A stretch of DNA of 64,000 nucleotides from Streptomyces sp. SS1-1. Its GTDB lineage: Bacteria > Actinomycetota > Actinomycetes > Streptomycetales > Streptomycetaceae. The DNA lies in contig NZ_WBXN01000001.1 in assembly GCF_008973465.1 (NCBI RefSeq), positions 1 through 64,000 on the forward strand, given 5' to 3'. Made by a program: the position numbers and the translations under genes. Within the stretch, counting starts at the first letter, position 1; each line of letters starts with the position of its first letter. Below the pieces are notes generated by a model, which was given only the letters and a program-made list of their open reading frames with translations, was not told where the DNA came from and did not search any database. Below, one piece after another: positions 30,411 to 38,047 of this stretch.

Positions 30411-30943
30411 GTGCGGTCTCCTTCCTTCTTCAGATGGGTGGAAACGGCCTGCTCCAGACGCTCCTTGGCCTTGCGGCAGTGATAGTCGACCGTGCTCGCC
30501 GACACACCCATGTACCAGCTGATCCTGCCGGTGTCGCACATCAGGACGTGCCGCAGCACGATGGCGTCGAACTGGCGCGGAGGCAGGCTGCACATCGCAC
30601 GGAACAAGCCGATGTCGCCGCGCAGCAGCGACAGCTTCCTGCGAAAGCCGTCCAGCGCCTGCGACAGGACCACACGGCGCAGGATCGCCCAGGCCTGCTG
30701 CTGCAGGTTGCGCTCCTCCAGCAGAGCGCCCCAGTGGTTGAGGATCTCCAAGAAGGCCCGGTGGACCGCCTCCTCGGCGGCGTCGTTGGTGCCCAGGTAG
30801 AACAGGGCGTACTCGTGCCAAGCCTCCTGGTTGGCCACATAGAGGGCCTCGAACTCCAGGGGCAGCGCCAGCACCGCCCCGGCGTCGGCGCCGACATCGG
30901 CGACAGGACTGTGGCCGTCCTCGGCCCGAAGGTCTTCGGTCAT
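30407..30943 (-). CDS. ECF-type sigma-factor-like protein
   Basis: A 178-residue protein with an acidic start, a region-2-like helical part (EALYVANQEAWHEYALFYLG, AAEEAVHRAFLEILNHW) and a C-terminal HTH of the sigma-4 type (QFDAIVLRHVLMCDTGRISW, ASTVDYHCRKAKERLEQAV). Such proteins direct RNA polymerase to specific promoters. The region-2 DNA-melting residues are not clearly conserved, so it might be an atypical regulator. First gene of a two-gene unit. Confidence 0.65.
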   Translation of the reverse strand: MTEDLRAEDGHSPVADVGADAGAVLALPLEFEALYVANQEAWHEYALFYLGTNDAAEEAVHRAFLEILNHWGALLEERNLQQQAWAILRRVVLSQALDGFRRKLSLLRGDIGLFRAMCSLPPRQFDAIVLRHVLMCDTGRISWYMGVSASTVDYHCRKAKERLEQAVSTHLKKEGDRT

Positions 30944-32006
30944 GAGTCCTCTTCATCGAGGGCTGGAAAGAAAGATGTCAGCGCCGCGGCCCCGCACGGT
31001 TCCGCCGCCCGCTGCTGGTGACCACTCAACCCGCCGATCGGCCCGAACACGCATGCCCGCAGGGACGAAAATCACGCAACGAACATCACCGAACGCCGTA
31101 AGTGATCACCGAATGCGGGCGCATCCGCCGTGAACTGCGCCGATGTGCCGAGCCGCCCCCGGCGCACGCACCCCCACCCCACGCCCCCCTGTGATCCACA
31201 TCACAGACCATGCCACGCCAGACCAGCACCCCCGGCCCCACGAACGGGTGACATGCGCCCAAAACTCCCACCCACAGCACCCGGGACATGCCGTACCGAA
31301 ACCTACCCACACGTCAACAACGGCCGAAAACAGCGTGAGTGCGGTGGTACTCGGCCTCGAAAGCGCCTCCGCGCAGCGCATCCGCACATCTCGCGTCTCG
31401 GCCTTCGTCAGCGCGCGGCACAGCTGCTCACCGACGTGCTCCAGAACCTGCTCGATCTCGCGGTTGAGTTCGGAGAGTTCGGCCAGGGCCGGCCCGAGTC
31501 GGGCGGCCTTCATGGCCCGCTTCGGTGAGGCGCCGGAGGCCAGGTGGCGGGCGGCGATCCCTCGGCATCGGGATGCATGCCGAGCCCGAACAAGGCCCGC
31601 ATCTGCGCATCGCTCACGACCCCGGACAGCCCCAGACCGCTCCCTCCCTACCCGTGCCACACCCCCGGTGGCACTCGGGCACGTTGGAGAACACCGCCGG
31701 CTCGGCACCCCGGGCGCCATCCCCGCGGGCGAGCTCCAGCCGGTAGTAGCGCTCGCGCCCCGCGGTGAACGCGTTCGCTGTCATCCCCACCAGGTAAGAA
31801 GATCACCGTCGCGAGGGCCGGTGCGGACGGAGACCCGCCTAAGAGGGCGATACGCGAGCTGATGTCCGGTTCGGGACCGCGGGTTGAGTGAGGTTGGCGG
31901 GTTGGGTGTCCGGTCGGAGGTCAGGGGCCGAGCCGGGCGAACACGCCCCTGGTCGGAGTGGGTCTGGGCGGTGAGCCCGTCGAGGTGTTGTGGCACCATC
32001 CCGGTT
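30944..32006. other. About 1 kb without a well-supported gene
   Basis: The best candidate is a minus-strand frame at 31106-31513 starting MKAARLGPALAELSELNREIEQ, whose first 55 residues look like a coiled helix, after which the translation becomes Trp/Gly-rich and improbable. It may be a truncated gene. Nothing else was recognised. Confidence 0.35.
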
Positions 32007-32912
32007 GTGGATGAGCGTACGCATGACGTGGACTGGTCCGACTTGTTCCATGCCTCAGGACCTGCCGGCGACACGCCGCGGCATCTGGCAGCTCTCCTCG
32101 ACGACGATGCCCGGGCTTCCGCCGACGGGTATTCGCACCTGTGGTCGGCGACGCTTCGCCGCGAGGGAAGGGCCTGGCCTGCAACGGCGCCCACCGCGCT
32201 GCTTGTCGTCGAACTCCTGGACAATCCGTTGCTCGGACCCGACGATCCCTCCCTGCGCGATGCCATGCTCGCCTACCTCTACGAGGTCGGCGTCGCCGCT
32301 GACCTCGGCGATCGGGCTGGGGAGATTCGTGATCGGATCCAGGATCGCGCACCGGAGCTGCGGGCCTGGACCGTGGACTACCTTACGGCCGATGCGGATG
32401 GCCGGGCGCGGATGTGGCAGGACGGCACGGGGCTGGGTGAACTCGTCCTCGATCAGGCGGCGCTTGCCTGCTTCGACCTCGTTCCCGCGCTCCTGCGGCG
32501 GACAGTGCCGCACCTCGCGTCGGAACGGTCCAGACGCAGGACATGCGCCGCGGCGGCGGTCGGGTCACTGGCGCGGCATCCCGCAGCCGCCGCACAGCGT
32601 CCGGGGCTGCTGAAGGAGTTGACGTCGATGGCCCGAGCCTCCGATTCCTCGTACGATCTGGCAACGATCCTGATTGCCATTGGCCATCTCGGCGGGGATA
32701 CGCGGCCCTGGCTGACTGATCGGCACCCAGGCGTTCGGGTCTGCGCGGCCCTGGCACCCGGCCTTGCCCATGACGCCACGGCGAGCCAGATGCTGTTGGA
32801 GCTGGAGCGGTCGCCGCAAGCGTTCGGCAAGTCCTTCGGCGACATGGCTCCGCCCCTGCAGCTCCAGTCCAAGTCGTTCCAGGATCTGCTCGCAGGACGA
32901 CGCGCGAGCTGA
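32007..32912 (+). CDS. HEAT-repeat-like protein
   Basis: A 301-residue helical protein. The C-terminal half repeats a pattern of paired helices with PGVRVCAALAPGLAHD, as in HEAT/armadillo scaffolds. Streptomyces proteins of this type are often stand-alone or act as immunity-like partners. The GTG at 32007 is the first start that gives a sensible N-terminus; no strong ribosome site is visible. Partner unknown. Confidence 0.6.
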   Translation: MDERTHDVDWSDLFHASGPAGDTPRHLAALLDDDARASADGYSHLWSATLRREGRAWPATAPTALLVVELLDNPLLGPDDPSLRDAMLAYLYEVGVAADLGDRAGEIRDRIQDRAPELRAWTVDYLTADADGRARMWQDGTGLGELVLDQAALACFDLVPALLRRTVPHLASERSRRRTCAAAAVGSLARHPAAAAQRPGLLKELTSMARASDSSYDLATILIAIGHLGGDTRPWLTDRHPGVRVCAALAPGLAHDATASQMLLELERSPQAFGKSFGDMAPPLQLQSKSFQDLLAGRRAS

Positions 32913-32933
32913 CGGCCCGTGTCTGCGACGGGA

Positions 32934-33078
32934 TTACGGTCGCGGCAAGGTGAACAGCCCCTGCTCGGCCTCAAGCAGGATTCCCCGGTCGGCGAGCCGC
33001 TTGAGCTTCTGGCGGACGTTGTTGATGTTGCTGTGCGCGATCTCCACGTCCATCGCCTCACGGCCTGCCCGGTTCCGC
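32934..33078 (-). pseudogene. C-terminal fragment of a winged-helix accessory protein
   Basis: The minus strand ends with NNVRQKLKRLADRGILLEAE and GLFTLPRP before TAA. The same pattern (ARLKRLVERGWLVEAKPGRF) occurs in the protein at 51950-52489. About 45 residues survive; the N-terminal coiled coil is missing. The join to the next fragment lies near 33079-33092. Confidence 0.55.
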
Positions 33079-33092
33079 AGTGGGTGATGGTG

Positions 33093-33237
33093 TCAGGTCG
33101 CGCCGAGGCCGTTCAGGAGGGTGTCGGCGACAAGATCGGCGGCCTGCGGGGGTTCCAGGTCGGGGAACCGGTGGGCGACGGTGTCGACGAGTTCGTCCAG
33201 GATCGTGCGTGCCCAGGCCTCGTCGACGCCTGCTTGC
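33093..33237 (-). pseudogene. Gene tail cut by IS256 copy 2
   Basis: The minus-strand frame reads AWARTILDELVDTVAHRFP and DLVADTLLNGLGAT before a stop, with the codon usage of a real gene, and runs directly into the IS end at 33238. About 47 residues remain. No matching 5' part was found on the other side of the IS. Confidence 0.5.
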
Positions 33238-34616
33238 GGGTCTGTCAAACGAGCGGTGTAACCAGGGTGTTGGGGCTATTGACGGGCTGCTGAGAGGCGG
33301 CCGTCGAAGGTGATGTCGAAGGCGTTCAGGGCAGTCTTCCAGCGCATGGTCCAGCGGGCCTGGCCCTTGCCGGTGGGGTCCAGCGACATGATGGCCATGT
33401 AGACGCATTTCAAGGCCGCGGTCTCGTTCGGGAAGTGGCCGCGTGCCTTGACTGCCCGCCGAATCCTGGCATTCACCGACTCGATGGCGTTCGTGGTGCA
33501 GACGATGCGGCGGATCTCGGTGTCGAACCGGAGGAACGGCGTGAACTCCTCCCACGCGTTCTCCCAGAGCCTGACGATCGCCGGATACTTCCTTCCCCAC
33601 GCGTCGGCGAACTCCGCGAACCGCTCGAGTGCGGCTTCCTCGGTCGCAGCGGTGTAGACGGGCTTGAGGAGCTTGGCCATCTTGTCCCAGTCCTGGCGGG
33701 CGGCATAGCGGAAGGAGTTCCGCAGCAGGTGGACCACGCAGGTCTGGACGGTAGTGCGGGGCCAGACAGCCTCGACTGCGTCGGGCAGGCCCTTGAGGCC
33801 GTCGCAGACGAGCATGAGGACGTCGTTCACGCCACGGTTCTTGATCTCGGTGAGGATGTGCATCCAGTGCTTGGCGCCCTCGCCACCGTCGCCTGCCCAC
33901 AGGCCCAGGATGTCCCGCCGGCCCTCGACGGTGACGGCCAGAGCCACGTAGATCGGCCGGTTCGCCACGGCGCCGTCGCGGATCTTCACGTGGATCGCGT
34001 CGATGAAGATCACCGGATAGACGGCGTCGAGGGGCCGGTTCTGCCACTCGGCCATGCCGTCCATGACCTTGTCGGTGATCGTGGAGATGGTCTGGCGGGA
34101 GACTTCGGCGCCATAGACCTCGGCCAGATGGGCCTGGACCTCACCGGTCGTCAGGCCCTTCGCGGACAGCGAGATCACCATCTCGTCCACGCCGGACAGG
34201 CGCTTCTGCCGTTTCTTGACGATCTTCGGCTCGAAGCTGCCCTCGCGGTCGCGGGGCACGGCTATCTCGACCGGGCCGACATCCGTCAGCACGGTTTTGG
34301 CCCGGGTGCCGTTGCGGCTGTTGCCGCCGTTCTTCCCGGCCGGGTCGTGCTTGTCATAGCCGAGATGGTCGGTGATCTCGCCTTCGAGGGCGGACTCCAG
34401 AAGCCGCTTGGTCAGCTGCTGGAGCAGCCCGCCCTCGCCGGTCAGCTGCAGTCCCTCGGCCTGTGCGCGGCCGACCAACTCGTCGATGAGCTGGTCGTCC
34501 ACCTTCTTCGCCGACTGCGGCTCAGGAGCCTTGACGGACTCGGCCTCGGTCACGTTGTCGCTGGTCATCGATGCATTTTCCTTGATCAGGAGTTACACCG
34601 ATCGTTTTACAGTCCC
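33238..34616 (-). mobile_element. IS256-family insertion sequence, copy 2, inverted, no target duplication
   Basis: Same length (1379 bp) and same ends as copy 1, in opposite orientation. The flanking octamers differ (CTGCTTGC left, CCGCGGTG right), so the insertion was followed by a deletion or arose by another recombination. Confidence 0.9.
33276..34568 (-). CDS. IS256-family (mutator) transposase, copy 2
   Basis: The deduced 430-residue protein is identical to that encoded at 19382-20674, with the same start, AAGGAA site and C-terminus. It is therefore intact and could act on both copies. The identity implies very recent duplication or gene conversion. Confidence 0.95.
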   Translation of the reverse strand: MTSDNVTEAESVKAPEPQSAKKVDDQLIDELVGRAQAEGLQLTGEGGLLQQLTKRLLESALEGEITDHLGYDKHDPAGKNGGNSRNGTRAKTVLTDVGPVEIAVPRDREGSFEPKIVKKRQKRLSGVDEMVISLSAKGLTTGEVQAHLAEVYGAEVSRQTISTITDKVMDGMAEWQNRPLDAVYPVIFIDAIHVKIRDGAVANRPIYVALAVTVEGRRDILGLWAGDGGEGAKHWMHILTEIKNRGVNDVLMLVCDGLKGLPDAVEAVWPRTTVQTCVVHLLRNSFRYAARQDWDKMAKLLKPVYTAATEEAALERFAEFADAWGRKYPAIVRLWENAWEEFTPFLRFDTEIRRIVCTTNAIESVNARIRRAVKARGHFPNETAALKCVYMAIMSLDPTGKGQARWTMRWKTALNAFDITFDGRLSAARQ

Positions 34617-34765
34617 CCGCGGTGCTGATCTCGGTCAAAGTGAGGCTGCGATCACGCCATGGCAGGCTGGTCGCCGAATATTCGAACAGTCTGTTCGATA
34701 GAACTGTCCCCGACCCGGTGTCAGTCATCAGGCCTGACACCGTATGAGCTCGGGGGTTCGATCGA

Positions 34766-36182
34766 ATGAAAACGACGTGGTTCAGACGCCGCGCCGCGCA
34801 GGTCACGGCCGTGATGCTGCCGGCTGCCCTGCTGACGGTAGTGCCGTCGGCAGCGACTGCGGCAGATGCCGGCGAGCTACGGGTGGAGACGTATGTGCTG
34901 CCTCTCGGGGCGGCGAAGCCTTCGCTTGAGGAGTTGCAGAACGGGGACGGCACGGCTCGGTTGCGGCAACTGGCTGCTGCGGCACCGCAGGCGCAGTCGG
35001 CGCTGGAGACAGTCGGCCCTGCCGCTTCTTTCGGTTCGTTGTCGACGCAGGCGTCCGGCGACGCGCCTTCAGTGTCGGAGCGGGATCGGTCGTCCGCGGC
35101 TGCTGGGCCGCGGGCAACTGCTCCGGAGCCGGCGAGGAAGATGAGCTTGGATGAGTGCGCGAAAGGTCTGGGCACCGACAAGAAGTTCTTCGTCAAGTCA
35201 CGGTTCGCGGTGTGCGACGGGGCATCGTTCGTCCAGACCTGGTTTCGGAACAACCGCCCTGTGGGCGAGAGCATGTTCAACGTTCGCGTGATCGGCACCG
35301 TCGCGCGCAACAGCCGCACGATCAACTACGCGTACCACTTCAGCGACTTCCTCAAGACCGGCAGCAACGCCGCCGACGGGCTGTCGATCACGACCAAGGG
35401 GAGCACCCCCGCAGAGCTGGCCTTCCAACGTGCGCTACACCCGTGGTGGCGACCTGCCGACGGGGGCGAGAACCTTTGCTCAGCTGAGGACGCAGGGCAC
35501 CTACAAGCAGACGGTTCTCGCAAAGCCGGGTCAGGGCACGGGATCGGCTGACCTCGTCTTCGCCGTCTACGAGCCGACTGTGAAATACACCGCCCCGGCG
35601 CCCTGGACTCTCAACGGCAACGGCGGCAACCTGTTCATGCTCGCCCCTCGCTGGGATGCAGCGTCCTACCTGGCCAACTCCACCGGAGGCGGGAATCCGG
35701 ACAGGAAGGGCGCCGCGACGTTCAGCTACATAACCCCGCTCACCCTGAGCGCGAAGCCGGGCGCGGAGGAACGGGCAGAAGCCCAGCACATCCGACAGGC
35801 ATTCCTGGTCCCGCAGGACACCAAGCCGTACATGTCCGCGAAGAAGGTGCCCGGCCAGACGGCCAAGGAACCACTGCACCGGACCGTCAGCGAACCCCGC
35901 AACAAGAAGAACAGAGCGGCGGCGGTCAAGCAGTGCAAGCGCTACTGGGGACCGAACTACACCAACGGCGGCAAGGAATGCGATGAGTACCCGTTCGCCA
36001 GCACCTACGAAGGCGCCGCAGAAGTGGACTACGACCCGGAGGCCAAGAAGTTCAACTTCTCCGCGAAGCCGATCCCGGGTGATGACAACCAGGCCGGCGG
36101 CCTGATCCTGAAGAGCTACTACGCCAAGAACCGCATCATCGACGGATTGAATGACGGCTTCATCGTCAAGATCGTCACCTAA
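34766..36182 (+). pseudogene. Secreted NucA/NucB-type nuclease, split by a +1 frameshift
   Basis: The first frame (34766 to about 35420) gives a signal peptide (VTAVMLPAALLTVVPSAATAA) and a long region with paired cysteines ending at PAELA. Sense then continues in the next frame as SNVRYTRGGDLP to a stop at 36182. The second part contains the NucA/NucB catalytic signature KECDEYPFASTYEGAAEV and DDNQAGGLI. One extra T in CCTTCC near 35419-35424 explains the break; without it a single protein of about 470 residues results. Family members cut DNA outside the cell. It lies 150 bp from IS256 copy 2. Confidence 0.75.
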
Positions 36183-36196
36183 CCGGATGCCTTACC

Positions 36197-36227
36197 GGCG
36201 GGGGCGGCGCCCAGGGCCGCCCCCGCC
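36197..36227. terminator. Hairpin terminator between convergent genes
   Basis: Perfect 12-bp stem GGCGGGGGCGGC / GCCGCCCCCGCC with a seven-base loop, flanked by ACCG/CGGT that extends the pairing. Confidence 0.7.
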
Positions 36228-36242
36228 CACCGGTTCCGCGTG

Positions 36243-36782
36243 CTACGCGTCGGCCGGCCAGAACTGCACGAGGTAGCGCTCCACACCGTCACCGGTGCCT
36301 TCGCCCTCCGAAAGCGCCGCAGCCGCGGCCCGGCCAACGCAGCCGACGCGCACGCGCCAGGAGCCGCCTGCTTCAGCCAGCGTGATGACCTCGCCCGTCC
36401 GGCCCGTGTGCATGGACCACACCGCGACCTGCCCGCTCGTCGACTCGAAGTCAGCTTCAGCCTGCTCGTCCCAATCATCGGGATCGTTGGGGGGCGGCGC
36501 CCCGTCCCACACCTCGACGTCGACCGTGGCGGTGTGGGTATGCCCGCCACTGGTGATGTCCAGACGCCCCGGATGCATGCCGAGGAAAGAGCGGCGGTGA
36601 AAGTCGTCAGGGAAGGGGACGGGCAAGTCCGCGTCGTCGGACTCCTGGAGTCCGAATGCGTGGTACCCCACCAAAGCGCTCACGCGCTGTCGCCGGACAA
36701 GCTGCGCCACAACTACCCCTTCACTTGAGAACACGGCCCTTCTCCAGGATGCTAGATCGCTACCTGCAAGGGCACACAGCAC
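36243..36782 (-). CDS. Hypothetical protein, possible inhibitor of the adjacent nuclease
   Basis: Up to 179 residues; the true start is uncertain and may be around 36700. The body is beta-rich and acidic (DPDDWDEQAEADFESTSGQ, then VAVWSMHTGRTGEVI, and ending VQFWPADA). Size and the DW-x-EQA pattern after paired strands recall Bacillus ComJ/Nin, which inhibits NucA. The gene is convergent with the NucA/NucB-type nuclease. This link is inference from layout and weak pattern likeness only. Confidence 0.45.
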   Translation of the reverse strand: MLCALAGSDLASWRRAVFSSEGVVVAQLVRRQRVSALVGYHAFGLQESDDADLPVPFPDDFHRRSFLGMHPGRLDITSGGHTHTATVDVEVWDGAPPPNDPDDWDEQAEADFESTSGQVAVWSMHTGRTGEVITLAEAGGSWRVRVGCVGRAAAAALSEGEGTGDGVERYLVQFWPADA

Positions 36783-36804
36783 AGCAAATCAGCCGCAGTG
36801 ACCG

Positions 36805-37077
36805 TTGAGGGACGTTGATGTGCCCTTCGCGTGCGTGGAAGGCCCGTGCGGCGGCCAGGCCGCGCTGGAAGGCGCGCTCGCGCGCCGGCAGGCGGCTCTC
36901 CACCTGCGAGGAGGCGGATGTGTCAGATAGTACGACTAGCCCCAACTCCTGCAGCAACAACTTCTGTTCAGGGTGTAGGCGGTCGGAACGGGCGCGCTGG
37001 GCCTCAATCCAGCTCTCTGCCTCGGCGGCCGTCTCGTTGGCTGCCAGGTTCTGACGGGCAGCGTGGTAGGCCCGTTG
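36805..37077 (-). pseudogene. Helicase-associated (HA) repeat remnant
   Basis: Minus-strand reading shows an HA repeat tail (ESWIEAQRARSDRLHPEQK, LLLQELGL) followed by the start of another (RAFQRGLAAARAFHAREGHI). The same repeats occur at the end of the helicase at 66-2555. No helicase core is present, so this is a fragment. Confidence 0.65.
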
Positions 37078-37394
37078 TTAGGTGATCGGCCAGGGCGGGT
37101 TCCACCACCGGTCCAGGACGGTGAGGAGGGAGCCGTCCAGATCTACTACGTCCTCTATGGAGCGGCGCAGGCTCTCATGGCCGGGGTTGCCTCGTCCCCG
37201 GCGCCGTGAAATGACGGTCTGGGCTGCGTGACCCGTGGTGGAGTGACGCCGACGAAATCAGCGTCGAGTGGCAGGATGCGACCGTGCTGCGTGCGTCGGT
37301 GTCACAACAGTACGAGTTGCCGACGCAGCGGCTTCAGCTTTGAGCATGCCAAGTGCGGTGACGGGCGCCCGGTGGACATTAAGATCTGGTCCTT

Positions 37395-37700
37395 CACTTA
37401 GCGGTCGGCGGGACGCTGGGAGATGCGCACCGTCCGGGCGACCGCTTTGGCACTCTTGAGTGAAGTCCAGCGGCGACGTGCCGTCGGCCGCGTAGACGAC
37501 GCAGCCGGACAGGATCGCACCGGGTACTGGCCGGTGAACGCCGCGCGCTTGACGATCTTGCGGTGCAGGTTGATCCGGGTGCGGGAGATGAGCGCGCCCG
37601 GATGGCCCGCCGCCACGTCGGCCCGCCACGGTTCGCCCGGCCACCAGCCCTCACCGCGCGGGCGCCCGCGGAGCTTGCCCAGGCATCCCTGGACCGTCAC
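37395..37700 (-). pseudogene. Telomere-associated protein (Tap)-like C-terminal remnant
   Basis: The minus strand reads MTVQGCLGKLRGRPRGEGWW, EPWRADVAAGHPGALISRTR and INLHRKIVKRAAFTGQYPV, and after a one-base shift AILSGCVVYAADGTSPLDF. From memory this follows the C-terminal pattern of Tap proteins of Streptomyces linear replicons (Arg-rich helix, HRK, TG-YP-A-LS-C-VY, SPLDFL). It has at least one frameshift and no N-terminal half. Family identification is recall-based. Confidence 0.4.
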
Positions 37701-37719
37701 CTTGATCGCCGAGACGATG

Positions 37720-37945
37720 CTGGCAGCAGGGGCTTACCGACCTGGGTGCGACCGGCAAGCTCACGCGCGCCTACCAACCGCAGACAACGGCAAGGTCGAC
37801 CCTGCTCGACTAATGGGCCGACCTGCGGCTACACCAGCAAACACAGAACCCGCGGCACGGACAGCCTTCCTACACACCTACAACCACCACCGCTGCCACA
37901 CCGCAGTGGCCAGCCACCCATCAGCCGCGTGGACACTGCGGGTCA
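37720..37945 (+). pseudogene. IS481-type transposase remnant
   Basis: In several frames one can read pieces of the DDE C-terminus: LTRAYQPQT, DNGKVD, TAFLHTYNHHRCHTA and PPISRV. The order matches IS481-family transposases but with stops and shifts, so it is a decayed insertion sequence. Confidence 0.5.
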
Positions 37946-38047
37946 TCCACACCTGGGCGCCAGCCACCACGTCGGAATATACTCTGCTTAACAGATGGTT
38001 TGCTGTGATGGCAGTCATTTGAGACGCGCATGGTGGATGGACTGAAG

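Larger units (their letters stand above)
37078..38047. other. Debris region of about 1 kb
   Basis: Contains remnants of a Tap-like gene and an IS481-type transposase, listed separately, with nothing intact. Confidence 0.5.

Noticed and set aside
30944..32006. Several short frames tested as small genes
   Set aside because: None combines a ribosome site, normal codon bias and a recognisable pattern beyond the 55 helical residues noted in the feature list.
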